Of a stretch of 64,000 bases of DNA, positions 35,535 through 44,499 are shown in pieces. How positions within the stretch are numbered: position 1 is the stretch's first letter; every line of letters starts with the position of its first letter. The notes beneath the pieces are model-generated. The model searched no databases. It saw only the letters and a list, made by a program, of their open reading frames with translations, and had not been told where the DNA came from. The stretch comes from Aerococcaceae bacterium DSM 111020. GTDB lineage: Bacteria; Bacillota; Bacilli; Lactobacillales; Aerococcaceae. Position numbers and translations under genes: made by a program. The stretch covers positions 1 through 64,000 of the forward strand of contig JACBXP010000010.1 in assembly GCA_015863185.1 (NCBI GenBank), in the 5' to 3' direction.

Positions 35535-36296
35535 TTGCCTGAAGATAAAGAAATTATAATAAAAAGTAAACAACGCGTTCAAAAACATGGAGAAGTATTC
35601 ACCCCTAAAAGGATCGTCAAAATGATGCTCGATCAACCTGGGATAAAGGAAGCTTGTGAAAATTTAGAAGCTACTTTTTTAGAACCTTCAGCTGGTGAAG
35701 GGGCTTTTTTGATGCCAATACTAGAAAGAAAGTTGAGCATGGTAAAAGAAAAATATAATAATAGCTTAAAACAATATGAAAACCATGCCTTATTCGCTTT
35801 AACGACATTATACGGTGTTGAATTGTTAGAAGATAATGCGCAACGCTGTGCGATGAATCTTTATAAGATATTTAATGATTTTTATCGTGCTGTTGCCGAG
35901 GAACATCAAGAAAAAGATAAGGATAAAGTATATCGAGCGGCGCAATTTATTATTTCAACTAATATTGTGCAAGGAAATTTTCTAACCAAAGAACAAGCAC
36001 ACGGTGGCCCCATAATATTCAGTGAATGGAAATTATTTAAACGTAATCAGAATCAAACTCAATTAAATGTACAACGAACGGAATATACGTTACAAGAAAT
36101 TGCAGACGAAACGAATCATGAACCGGGTTATATCTATGGAAGTCAACCGCGACAAGAGAATGTGCAATTAAGTTTATTTGATATGTTTGAAGATGAAGAT
36201 GATACCGCGAATAAAGTCTATCGCTATGTAATGTGTCCAATTGCTGATGTTCATTTAGAAGAAATGGAGGAAATAGATGAATCGCACAGAGATTAG
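35535..36296 (+). CDS. N-6 DNA methylase-like protein without a catalytic NPPY motif
   Basis: A 253-aa protein. The early KHGEVFTPKRIVKMM (motif X) and FLEPSAGEGAFL (motif I, SAM binding, about residues 48-59) followed by LYGVELLEDNAQRC (motif II) are those of gamma-class adenine methyltransferases. The NPPY/F catalytic motif expected after IVQGNFLT is absent, and the C-terminal part is acidic. An ATG at 35520 is followed by GGGAGG, so TTG 35535, 7 nt after that site, is the likelier start. It overlaps the next gene by 20 nt. It probably serves as a partner subunit of the large restriction protein (inference). Confidence 0.75.
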   Translation: MPEDKEIIIKSKQRVQKHGEVFTPKRIVKMMLDQPGIKEACENLEATFLEPSAGEGAFLMPILERKLSMVKEKYNNSLKQYENHALFALTTLYGVELLEDNAQRCAMNLYKIFNDFYRAVAEEHQEKDKDKVYRAAQFIISTNIVQGNFLTKEQAHGGPIIFSEWKLFKRNQNQTQLNVQRTEYTLQEIADETNHEPGYIYGSQPRQENVQLSLFDMFEDEDDTANKVYRYVMCPIADVHLEEMEEIDESHRD

Positions 36297-39200
36297 GCCT
36301 TTTGAACAGATGAATTTGAAAATTTATGGCTATACATTACCACAAGTTCCTGATCATGATGGGTATATTAAAATTGGAGAGACGACAAGACAAGTAGAAA
36401 ATCGTATTAATGAACAAGTTGGTACGGCTGGGCTAACACCTGAGATTCATTTTCATCGTGTGGCCAAACGCCAAGATGGACAGTGGTTTCACGATAGCGA
36501 TTTACACCGATATTTGATTTCTCGTGGGATTAAGAGACATAATTTCGGCACGAGTGCGAATGAATGGTTTTATTTTAATGGCAATATTGAACAAGCAGAA
36601 ATAATGACGGATGAATTTATCCAGACTGGGATCAGTAAACAACAAGTAACGATTGAACCTGTTGATTATGAATTGCGAGATGAGCAGGCCGAAGCGGTAA
36701 AGGAAACCTTAGCTTATTATCAACAAACCGGAAATGACCGCGAATTTTTGTGGAATGCTAAGCCTCGTTTTGGTAAGACGCTGACGACTTATGATTTTAT
36801 GTTAGAAATTGACGCGGTTAATACCCTCATCGTAACGAATCGTCCAGCCATCGCAAATTCATGGTATGAAGATTTTCATAAATTTATAAGTCATAAAGAT
36901 CCAACAATTAAATTTGTTTCCGAGACCGATTCATTACAAGGTAAAGGAATGTCACGAGATGAATTTGTTGAGTTTGCGATTAACACGGATGAAGCAAAAC
37001 AGGTCGTCTTTATTTCTTTGCAAGATCTAAAAGGTGCTCGATTCGCTGGGGGTCCACATGAGAAACTGGACTGGGTATCTAAAATAAAATGGGACTTATT
37101 GGTGATTGATGAAGCACATGAAGGTGTGGATACATTAAAAACAAACCGTGCCTTCGATAAATTACAACGCGATTTCACACTCCATTTATCAGGGACACCA
37201 TTTAAAGCGATCGCCAATGAGAAATTCACCAGTGATCAAATATATAATTGGTCATACCTTGACGAGCAACAAGCTAAAGAGAATTGGCCTGTCGAACTAG
37301 ATACAAATCCCTATGAGAAATTACCGACACTTAGCTTATTTACTTATCAAATGAGTGGCTTAATTCAAGACCAAATTAAAAGCGGCGCCCAACTTGATGA
37401 AGAGAATAATGTGGATTATGCCTTTGATCTTAATGAATTCTTTGCAACGAAAGATAATGGAAAGTTTGAATATGAAGCCAGTGTCACTAAGTTTCTAGAT
37501 AATTTAAGTCAAGGGAAAATGCCTTTCTCTCCCACTGAATATCGTCATCAATTGGACCATACATTCTGGTTATTACCACGGGTTGCTTCAGCAAAAGCAC
37601 TTGAGGTCTTACTAAAGAAACATCCGGTATTCAAAGATTATCACATTGTGCTAGCAGCTGGAGATGGTGAGAGTATTGTAGATAATGATCGAGACTTAGA
37701 GCACGCACTAGAAACTGCTAAAAATCAAAAAAGTTATGATAAAGTCAAAGATGCTATTCGAAAGTACGATAAAACGATCACTCTATCGGTTGGTCAATTG
37801 ACCACTGGTGTAACTATTCCTGAATGGACTGCTGTGTTAATGTTAAGTAATATTAAATCCCCAGCAGTATACTTCCAAGCAGCTTTTCGTGCTCAAAATC
37901 CATATGAGTATGAACAAGATGGTCAGCTGTACCGTAAAGAGAATGCGTATGTATTCGACTTTGCTCCAGAACGGACATTAATGTTATTTGATGAATTTGC
38001 TAATAACTTAACTCCTGGAGCTTCTCAAACTTCTAGGGATCGATATGAACAAATAAAGACATTGCTTAATTTCTTTCCCGTTATTGCAGAAGACGAGCAG
38101 GGAGAAATGAAAGAATTAGATGCTGACGAAGTGCTAACTATTCCACGTCAGATTAAAGCACGTGAAGTGGTTCGACAAGGCTTTATGAGCAATTTATTGT
38201 TTAATAATGTTGTAGGTATCTTTGGTGCTCCCAAAGAATTGGTTGGCATATTAAATAAAGTGCCGCCTGAAGAAAATAAAAAGCATTCGAAGAATAATCG
38301 ACCGATTAAATTAACCGAACCTTTGCTGAATGAACAAGGGGATGTAGAAGTTCCCAATGAAATTATTATTAATCGTACAGAAAAAGTATTTGGAGATAAG
38401 CAATTTCAAGTTGAAGACAAACCTGAATCAGTTACGGTCTCTGACCTAACGAATAAGTTTATGAATTCTATTGAAACTGATTTTGATCAATTACAAGACA
38501 TGTTTGAATTGAATAAAACGCAAACAAACAAAGTGTCCATTAATGTTCGCAATGACATTAAAGACGTCGTGGAAGAAGAGCTTGACTATTTCGGAAAACA
38601 ATCAAATTATTACCAACAAGATTATCAAAAAGCATTGAGTGATCCGCAAAATTCAAAGACAATGATTGAACTGGATCAAGAGTTAAAAGAAAAGCAAAAT
38701 CAATTGCGTGAAGAATTCCAACAAAGTCTTCAAGAACGTACCCAAAATGTCCTCGAAAAAACCATTGAAACTGAAAGTAAAAAAGTTGAGCAAAGAAAGA
38801 AAAATCAAACAGAATCCGACACACGAGATCATTTACGTGGGTTTACTCGAACCATCCCAGCTTTCTTAATGGCGTATGGTGACCGGGATACACGATTAAA
38901 TAACTTTGAGAAAAACATTAATTCAGCGACTTTCTTAGAGATTACTAGTATTACGATTGATGAATTTAAGAAATTACGAGACGGATTCAAATATATTGAT
39001 GATGACGGTGAAAAGCGCGAGTTCAAAGGTTTCTTTGATGAGACAGTGTTTAATTCGAGTGTGCAAGAGTTCTTTGATAAAAAAGATGAGCTAGCTAATT
39101 ATTTTGATGAGAATTTATCAGAAGATATTTTTGACTATATTCCTAATCAACAAACCAATCAGATTTATACCCCACGTGGTGTAGTGAAATTAATGGTCGA

Positions 39201-40560
39201 TAAATTAGAAGAAGAAAATCCGGGTATATTTACGAATCCTAATTTGAAATTTATTGATTTATATACGAAGAGTGGCCTGTACTTGACAGAATTAGTGAAG
39301 CGTTTGAATGATGGATTAGCAGAACAATTTCCTAATCAAGAAGAACGCATTCAATGGATTTTAGAGAATCAAGTCTATGGTGTTGCTCCAAGTAACATTA
39401 TCTATCATATCGCGAAGAATTATGTATACGGTATTCATGGTGATATTGCTTCTCGCAATTTGGTAGAATGGGATATGGCAAAATCTGCCCAAGAAGGCAC
39501 AATGAAAGAAGACTTGAAAAAAGCTTATGGAGGTGAAGAATTGAAATTTGATGTTGTAATAGGGAATCCGCCTTATCAGGAAAAAGGGAAATCGACTAGA
39601 TCAGAGCCAATTTATAATTATTTTATGGAAAATTCATACGCCATTGCTGGTAAAGTATGCTTGGTAACTCCAGGTAGATTTCTTTTTAATGTTGGACAAA
39701 CACCATCGGCTTGGAATAAAAAAATGTTGAACGATTCTCACTTGAAAGTTGTTTATTTTGAACAAAAAAGCTCTAAAGTCTTCCCTGATACTGATATAAA
39801 GGGTGGGATAGTTGTTACGTATAGAGATGTCCAAAGAAATTTTAAACCTATTGAGTTATTTATTCCTAATACAAAATTAAAAGAAATTTATGAATTGGTT
39901 AAAAAATTTATTGATCATGAGAAAGACACAATGAGTAATATCATATATTCATCAATGAGTTATAGATATTCTGACACTTTATTTATAGAGCATCCAGAAG
40001 TTATAAAAAAATTAAGTGGAAATACAATTCGAACAAATGCTTTTGATACAATTCCAGAATTTTTCTATGATGAAGTATCTGACATTTCTGAATATATTTC
40101 TGTGTATGGAAGACAAAATGGTAAAAGAATCTTTAAATATTTGAACAAAAAATTTGTTTCGGAACATGAAAACTTAATGAAATATAAAATTTTTGTTCCA
40201 AAATCTAATGGTTCTGGAGCAATAGGGGAAGTTTTAAGCACACCGATCATCGGCACACCGATGACAGCTCATACTCAAACTTTTATCAGTGTTGGCGCTT
40301 TTGATTCAGAATATGAAGCTAATTCTGCTTTAAAATACATAAAATCAAAATTTGCTCGTGCAATGCTAGGAACATTGAAAATTACTCAAGACAATCCGCC
40401 AGCAACTTGGGCAAATATCCCTCTACAAGATTTCACTGAAAATTCTGACATCGAATGGTCTCAATCTATTCCAGAGATTGATCAACAACTTTATGCAAAG
40501 TATGGTTTGTCTGAGGAAGAAATTGATTTTATTGAAGCCAATGTCCAACCAATGGAATAA
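36277..40560 (+). CDS. Large restriction-modification protein: GIY-YIG-like nuclease, SF2 helicase, Eco57I-type methyltransferase
   Basis: A 1427-aa fusion. Residues ~12-105 resemble a T5orf172/GIY-YIG nuclease (YGYTLPQ..., GYIKIGETTRQVENRI, NEWFYF). Residues ~130-560 are an SF2 ATPase: NAKPRFGKTLTTYD (Walker A), DEAH at 278-281, LSGTPF near 305, and late motifs TTGVTIPEW near 510 and QAAFRAQNP. A charged, coiled-coil-rich linker (~680-860) follows. Residues ~950-1200 are an adenine methyltransferase with motif X (QIYTPRGVVKLM), a degenerate motif I (FIDLYTKSGLYL) and NPPY at 1097-1100. The rest (~1200-1427) is a likely target-recognition domain. GGAGG precedes the ATG. It forms a system with the gene before it. 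Confidence 0.82.
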   Translation: MNRTEIRPFEQMNLKIYGYTLPQVPDHDGYIKIGETTRQVENRINEQVGTAGLTPEIHFHRVAKRQDGQWFHDSDLHRYLISRGIKRHNFGTSANEWFYFNGNIEQAEIMTDEFIQTGISKQQVTIEPVDYELRDEQAEAVKETLAYYQQTGNDREFLWNAKPRFGKTLTTYDFMLEIDAVNTLIVTNRPAIANSWYEDFHKFISHKDPTIKFVSETDSLQGKGMSRDEFVEFAINTDEAKQVVFISLQDLKGARFAGGPHEKLDWVSKIKWDLLVIDEAHEGVDTLKTNRAFDKLQRDFTLHLSGTPFKAIANEKFTSDQIYNWSYLDEQQAKENWPVELDTNPYEKLPTLSLFTYQMSGLIQDQIKSGAQLDEENNVDYAFDLNEFFATKDNGKFEYEASVTKFLDNLSQGKMPFSPTEYRHQLDHTFWLLPRVASAKALEVLLKKHPVFKDYHIVLAAGDGESIVDNDRDLEHALETAKNQKSYDKVKDAIRKYDKTITLSVGQLTTGVTIPEWTAVLMLSNIKSPAVYFQAAFRAQNPYEYEQDGQLYRKENAYVFDFAPERTLMLFDEFANNLTPGASQTSRDRYEQIKTLLNFFPVIAEDEQGEMKELDADEVLTIPRQIKAREVVRQGFMSNLLFNNVVGIFGAPKELVGILNKVPPEENKKHSKNNRPIKLTEPLLNEQGDVEVPNEIIINRTEKVFGDKQFQVEDKPESVTVSDLTNKFMNSIETDFDQLQDMFELNKTQTNKVSINVRNDIKDVVEEELDYFGKQSNYYQQDYQKALSDPQNSKTMIELDQELKEKQNQLREEFQQSLQERTQNVLEKTIETESKKVEQRKKNQTESDTRDHLRGFTRTIPAFLMAYGDRDTRLNNFEKNINSATFLEITSITIDEFKKLRDGFKYIDDDGEKREFKGFFDETVFNSSVQEFFDKKDELANYFDENLSEDIFDYIPNQQTNQIYTPRGVVKLMVDKLEEENPGIFTNPNLKFIDLYTKSGLYLTELVKRLNDGLAEQFPNQEERIQWILENQVYGVAPSNIIYHIAKNYVYGIHGDIASRNLVEWDMAKSAQEGTMKEDLKKAYGGEELKFDVVIGNPPYQEKGKSTRSEPIYNYFMENSYAIAGKVCLVTPGRFLFNVGQTPSAWNKKMLNDSHLKVVYFEQKSSKVFPDTDIKGGIVVTYRDVQRNFKPIELFIPNTKLKEIYELVKKFIDHEKDTMSNIIYSSMSYRYSDTLFIEHPEVIKKLSGNTIRTNAFDTIPEFFYDEVSDISEYISVYGRQNGKRIFKYLNKKFVSEHENLMKYKIFVPKSNGSGAIGEVLSTPIIGTPMTAHTQTFISVGAFDSEYEANSALKYIKSKFARAMLGTLKITQDNPPATWANIPLQDFTENSDIEWSQSIPEIDQQLYAKYGLSEEEIDFIEANVQPME

Positions 40561-40577
40561 TTAGTTAGGAGAAGTGC

Positions 40578-41227
40578 ATGAACAACATCACCATCCGCTT
40601 AGAACAACCCAAAGATCACCACGAAGTCGAACATCTCGTGCGTGAGAGTTTCTGGAATGTTTATCGACCTGGATGTACAGAACATTATGTACTCAATCAA
40701 TTGCGACAAGATACTCAGTTTGTTGATGAATTGGATTATATTTTAACAACGCAATCTCAAGATTCAAAAGGTGAAAAGACAGAACGAATCATCGGTCAAA
40801 TCGCTTATGTCGAAGCACATATAGAAACAGATGACGGTCATTCGGTTCCAGTCTTAACGATGGGACCATTGAGTATCCATCCTGAATATCAAGGAAAGGG
40901 TATGGTCAATATTTATTAGACTATTCGTTAACCCGAGCGAATGAGTTAGGGTATGGTGCGGTTTGTATTGAAGGGGATATTTCTTTTTATAAGAAGAGTG
41001 ATTTTCACTATGGCCGTGAATATGGCATTCATTATCCTCATGTTTCTGATGAACAAGCGTCATTCTTTATGCTGAATGAATTAGATAAAGGTTATTTGGA
41101 TGATGTGACAGGGGTGTATCGTACACCGCAAGTCTATTTTGTTGATGAAAGTAATATCGATGCATTTGATGCAGGGTTCCCACCGAAAGAAAAGAAAGTC
41201 CTACCAGGACAATTATTTAGTGAATAA
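40578..41227 (+). pseudogene. GNAT-family N-acetyltransferase, single frameshift
   Basis: If repaired the protein has about 216 aa. The first part runs from MNNITIRLEQPKDHHE to MGPLSIHPEYQGKG, the acetyl-CoA-binding loop. There the frame breaks: one base is missing near 40901, after which the correct reading is YGQYLLDYSLTRANELGYG, IEGDISFYKKSDF and onward to LPGQLFSE. The family acetylates amines of unknown nature. The gene starts 17 nt after the large restriction gene, behind TAGGAGA, and may be its read-through neighbour. No other lesion is visible. Confidence 0.85.
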
Positions 41228-41229
41228 AC

Positions 41230-41263
41230 AAATGCCAGTTTCCAAAAGGGAACTGGCATTTTG
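41230..41263. terminator. Bidirectional terminator
   Basis: AAATGCCAGTTTCC pairs with GGGAACTGGCATTTT, serving the converging GNAT and zinT genes. Confidence 0.85.
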
Positions 41264-41273
41264 TGTCGATATA

Positions 41274-41969
41274 TTAATGATGTAACATTTCTTCTTTGAT
41301 TTCTTCGCCGTTCATATCAGCAGGGTAGTAAGTTGGCCAATGATCCATTTCTTCCAGCATTTCTTCATAAGATTCATCACCGAAATAAATATGATAATGA
41401 CCGACTTTAGTTGGTGCAATTTCATGGTCAGAGAATTGAACCGTTTCAGGTGCTGATTCGTCACCGCCTACTTTTGTAAAGAGATAGCGGACACCTTTTT
41501 TACCTGATTCATAGGTTAGAATTTTATAACCTTCATATTCGTATTCTCCAGTGACCGTTTCTTCGCCACGTGTGAATTGAATCATATTGTCTTTGATTTC
41601 AATATGATCGACATCGGTTTTGTAACCCGTTGTATAATAGTCTTTATATTCTTCTGCGGTCATATCGCCAGATTCTGCTTTATGTTTCATTACCTCATCT
41701 AGAGTTCCGTCCTGTAAATAAGGAAAGACAGACTGCCATTGACCTTCCCAATCAGATAGCTCACGGTCTTCAACCTCTTCATCTTCAAAGATGCCTTCTT
41801 GATGTGGTTTCTTTTCATGGTCGTGGTCATGATCGTGTTCGTGTTCGTGATCATGGTCATGTTCTTGACTGCTGGATTCAGCCGATTCATGGGCTAGAAT
41901 TGTGGCAGTAGGCATTTGAGCATTGGCTAGAAGAGTGAGACTTGCGATAAATAATAAACGTTTCTTCAT
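41274..41969 (-). CDS. zinT: ZinT-family zinc-binding protein
   Basis: A 231-aa exported protein. After a signal peptide (to about residue 27) comes a histidine/aspartate/glutamate-rich metal-loading stretch (EHDHDHEHEHDHDHDHE), then the ZinT/YodA lipocalin-like domain: LSDWEGQWQSVFPYLQDGTL, EEYKDYYTTGYKTDV and a C-terminal KVGHYHIYFGDES with its metal-binding histidines. ZinT domains capture Zn2+ and pass it to an ABC binding protein; in streptococci the same domain is fused to AdcA. Here it is free-standing. Two Zur-like boxes flank its promoter. No cysteine for lipid attachment is seen. Confidence 0.9.
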   Translation of the reverse strand: MKKRLLFIASLTLLANAQMPTATILAHESAESSSQEHDHDHEHEHDHDHDHEKKPHQEGIFEDEEVEDRELSDWEGQWQSVFPYLQDGTLDEVMKHKAESGDMTAEEYKDYYTTGYKTDVDHIEIKDNMIQFTRGEETVTGEYEYEGYKILTYESGKKGVRYLFTKVGGDESAPETVQFSDHEIAPTKVGHYHIYFGDESYEEMLEEMDHWPTYYPADMNGEEIKEEMLHH

Positions 41970-41992
41970 AAAATACCTCTTTCTTTTAAATG

Positions 41993-42003
41993 GTAACTGT
42001 TAC
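41993..42003 (-). promoter_or_regulatory. Zur-like operator, promoter-downstream
   Basis: Perfect 5-1-5 palindrome GTAACTGTTAC between the zinT -10 box and the start codon. It fits the Fur-family zinc regulator consensus (GTAAT/C-N-ATTAC-like). Confidence 0.65.
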
Positions 42004-42011
42004 TATTTAAA

Positions 42012-42040
42012 ATAATAACAAGTCAATTCTTTTATGTCAA
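42012..42040 (-). promoter_or_regulatory. zinT promoter
   Basis: On the minus strand TTGACA (42040-42035), a 17-bp spacer and TATTAT (42017-42012). It is bracketed by two Zur-like palindromes. Confidence 0.8.
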
Positions 42041-42042
42041 TA

Positions 42043-42053
42043 GTAATTGTTAC
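42043..42053 (-). promoter_or_regulatory. Zur-like operator, overlapping upstream side of -35
   Basis: The minus strand reads CGTAACAATTACTA, a near-perfect palindrome of the Zur type, 2 bp upstream of the zinT -35 box. Together with the downstream box it would let a zinc-loaded repressor occlude RNA polymerase. Confidence 0.65.
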
Positions 42054-42088
42054 GAATTAAGGGAAATGTTTTATCAATCAAATGATAA

Positions 42089-42131
42089 TAAAAAAAGCTC
42101 CTAGTACCATTATGAGTGGATACTAAGAGCT
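42089..42131 (-). terminator. Terminator of the SDR gene
   Basis: On the minus strand AGCTC...TAGTA...CC pairs with GG...ACTA...GAGCT and is followed by TTTTTTTATT. Confidence 0.8.
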
Positions 42132-42155
42132 CAAATTGAAGTGAGATGGATTTAA

Positions 42156-42914
42156 TTATTCACCGCTCGTGACACCGATAGCTTCACCAGTAATTTTAGC
42201 GGCACCGTCTGAAGCGAGAAAGAGTGCCAGACTAGCAATTTCTTCGGGCTGAACGAGTTCTTTCATCCATTGGGCTCCGAGAATATGTGTTTCTAAAGCC
42301 TCTTGTTCAGTCGTGCAATCTTCTTCTGCTAGTTCACTGAGTTGATTTTGGATTAATGTGGTTTGCGTAGGACCGGGTAGGATGGAATTGGCAGTTATTC
42401 CATTCTGGGCGTTTTCCATCGCCACCGTATTTGTAAAGCCAATCTGACCGTATTTGGCAGCGATATACGCAGACTTATACATATCTGGTCGACGTCCGTG
42501 TGATGAAGAAATCGTAATGATTCGGCCCCATTTTGATTGTTGCATATCTGGGAGCGCGTATTTCGTCATTAAGAACGTTCCAGTTAGAATGGTTCCAACA
42601 ACCAGATTCCAATCTTCCAATGGAAATTCCTCAACGGTATGAATGCGTTGCAGACCTGCATTATTAATGAGGACATCGATTGTGCCTAATTGTTCGTGAA
42701 CCGCATGGATCGTTTCTTTGATCATCGTTTCATTTTGAATATCGCAAGCAAAACCATGAATATTTTTATGGCTTTCACTAGCTTGATCTAATTTCTCTTG
42801 AGATAAATCGAGAATGGCGACTTGATCATCATTTTCAGCGAAGGCCTGGGCGATGGCTAAGCCAATCCCAGCGCCGCCACCTGTGATAACAACGACACGA
42901 TTTGAATTTGACAT
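42156..42914 (-). CDS. SDR-family oxidoreductase, 3-hydroxybutyrate dehydrogenase-like (copy 2)
   Basis: A 252-aa short-chain dehydrogenase. ITGGGAGIGLAIAQAF is the cofactor site, CDIQNET and NNAGLQRI follow, and the catalytic residues are ISSSHGRR and YIAAKYG. The IHTVEEFPLEDWN and AQWMKELVQPEEIASLA stretches are characteristic of D-3-hydroxybutyrate dehydrogenases, although the natural substrate may differ. It is strikingly similar to the gene at 43097-43855, evidently a tandem duplicate. A terminator lies between the two, so each is expressed from its own promoter. AGGAGGAAA precedes the ATG. Confidence 0.87.
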   Translation of the reverse strand: MSNSNRVVVITGGGAGIGLAIAQAFAENDDQVAILDLSQEKLDQASESHKNIHGFACDIQNETMIKETIHAVHEQLGTIDVLINNAGLQRIHTVEEFPLEDWNLVVGTILTGTFLMTKYALPDMQQSKWGRIITISSSHGRRPDMYKSAYIAAKYGQIGFTNTVAMENAQNGITANSILPGPTQTTLIQNQLSELAEEDCTTEQEALETHILGAQWMKELVQPEEIASLALFLASDGAAKITGEAIGVTSGE

Positions 42915-43019
42915 TTTTCCTCCTATATTGACTGTTTTGCGGTTAGATTAATATGGACACTTTATGATGAGCGATATCTTAATTGATAACATATTATTTA
43001 ACGACACCATGTACCATAT

Positions 43020-43046
43020 AAAAATGACGGCTATAATTCAGCCGTC
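43020..43046 (-). terminator. Terminator between the duplicated SDR genes
   Basis: GACGGCT (43026-43032) pairs with AGCCGTC (43040-43046), with ATTTTTATA after it on the minus strand. Confidence 0.8.
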
Positions 43047-43096
43047 AATTTCTTTGAATAACACTCTTATATAATTTTGTATTATGAAGAGCGGAA

Positions 43097-43855
43097 TTAT
43101 TCCCCGCCGGTAATCCCTATGGATTCGCCGGTAATTTTTGCTGCGCCATCTGAAGCGAGAAAGACAGCCAATGCGCCGATTTCTTCGGGTTGAATCAATT
43201 CTTTCATCCATTGCGCACCGAGAATGTGTGTTTCTAGTGCTTCTTGCTTGGATGTACCGTCTTTTTTAGCGAGTTCACCGAGTTGATTTTGAATGAGTTC
43301 GGTATCGGTAGCCCCGGGTAGGATAGAATTAGCGGTAATGCCTTTTTGGGCATTTTCCATCGCCACCGTATCTGTGAAGCCGATTTGACCATATTTTGCA
43401 GCGACATAAGCAGATTTATATTTGTCCGGACGACGTCCATGACCTGATGAGATGGTGATGACGCGACCCCATTCTGCTTCTTGCATATCTGGCAGGGTGT
43501 ATTTTGTCATTAAGAATGTTCCTGTTAAGATGGTACCAATGACTTGTTCCCAGTCTTCTAATGGGAATTCTTCAACCGAGTGAATCCGTTGCAAGCCGGC
43601 ATTATTGACCAATACACTAATTTTTCCTAATTGGTCATGAATGGCTTGGATGGTTTCTTTGACGCTTTCTTCTTGTTGAATGTCACAAGAAAAGCCATAC
43701 AAATTCTCATGACTTTCACTGGCTATGTCTAATTTTTCTTTGGTCCGACCGAGAATCGCAACTTTATCACCATTATCCGCAAATGCTTGAGCAATTGCTA
43801 GACCAATACCTGATCCGCCACCTGTTATGACGACGACACGATTTGAATTTGCCAT
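43097..43855 (-). CDS. SDR-family oxidoreductase, 3-hydroxybutyrate dehydrogenase-like (copy 1)
   Basis: A 252-aa short-chain dehydrogenase nearly collinear with its neighbour at 42156: ITGGGSGIGLAIAQAF, LVNNAGLQRIHSVEE, ISSGHGRRPDKYKSAYVAAK and a C-terminal AKITGESIGITGGE. The active-site Ser, Tyr and Lys are intact. It begins 9 nt after the lipocalin-like gene at 43865, behind AGGAGG, so the two form an operon. The pairing of a lipocalin-like protein with an SDR suggests small hydrophobic ligand metabolism, which is inference. Confidence 0.87.
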   Translation of the reverse strand: MANSNRVVVITGGGSGIGLAIAQAFADNGDKVAILGRTKEKLDIASESHENLYGFSCDIQQEESVKETIQAIHDQLGKISVLVNNAGLQRIHSVEEFPLEDWEQVIGTILTGTFLMTKYTLPDMQEAEWGRVITISSGHGRRPDKYKSAYVAAKYGQIGFTDTVAMENAQKGITANSILPGATDTELIQNQLGELAKKDGTSKQEALETHILGAQWMKELIQPEEIGALAVFLASDGAAKITGESIGITGGE

Positions 43856-43864
43856 TATTACCTC

Positions 43865-44293
43865 CTATGATTTGTTGGGTTTGACGCGTTGCCATTTTAG
43901 TTGATCTTCTGGTTTTAAGCCATTATAAATGGATAGAATGTCACCTTCGATTTGACCAACACGGGGTTGACTTTGGCCTGCCCAAGTGGGATTCATGCTC
44001 ACATCCATATGATGGGTAACTTCACCTTTATCTTCATCCACTTCAAAACGACCACTATAAGCCAAGTAGCCATGGGCCGCTTCAGCCATTTTTTCCTGGG
44101 TACCGGTATGAATATCGCCGGATTGATAGGCTTGGCGACCTTGTTTTTGAAGTTGCGCAGACATATATCCATCCGGATTATACATAATAAACCCTGTCGC
44201 ATCTTCACCGAATGGGGAAATAATTTCGCCGTCTTGTTCCGTTTGATACGAAATTAAACGCCAAGTCCCAATTAATTCTTCTCTAAGTGACAT
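43865..44293 (-). CDS. Lipocalin-like domain protein
   Basis: A 142-aa cytoplasmic protein of the lipocalin-like (Lipocalin_5) family. It opens with ELIGTWRLISYQ, then SPFGEDATGFIMYNPDGYMSAQL, AYSGRFEVDEDKGEVTHH and a short strand-rich end. The proteins usually sit beside short-chain dehydrogenases, as here, and may bind small hydrophobic molecules. No signal peptide. AAGGAGGAA precedes the ATG. It is the first gene of a two-gene operon with the SDR at 43097. Confidence 0.8.
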   Translation of the reverse strand: MSLREELIGTWRLISYQTEQDGEIISPFGEDATGFIMYNPDGYMSAQLQKQGRQAYQSGDIHTGTQEKMAEAAHGYLAYSGRFEVDEDKGEVTHHMDVSMNPTWAGQSQPRVGQIEGDILSIYNGLKPEDQLKWQRVKPNKS

Positions 44294-44441
44294 GAAATTC
44301 CTCCTTGAATGAATAAATGATTAAAAAGTGTGTGTAATATGAGTATAGTAAACTTGTTTCACTTTATCAATTTATCTGTTTGCTCAGTATTATGCTAATA
44401 CTTTGTGAAAAAATATTTACTTGCGAACAAACCATTTAAAC

Positions 44442-44474
44442 AAAAAAAGCCACTGACAATTTCTGTCAGTGGCT
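44442..44474 (-). terminator. Terminator of the GlcD-type gene
   Basis: AGCCACTGACA (44449-44459) pairs perfectly with TGTCAGTGGCT (44464-44474); seven T follow on the minus strand. Confidence 0.88.
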
Positions 44475-44499
44475 GGTTAAATTTTAAGGATTTTAAAAA

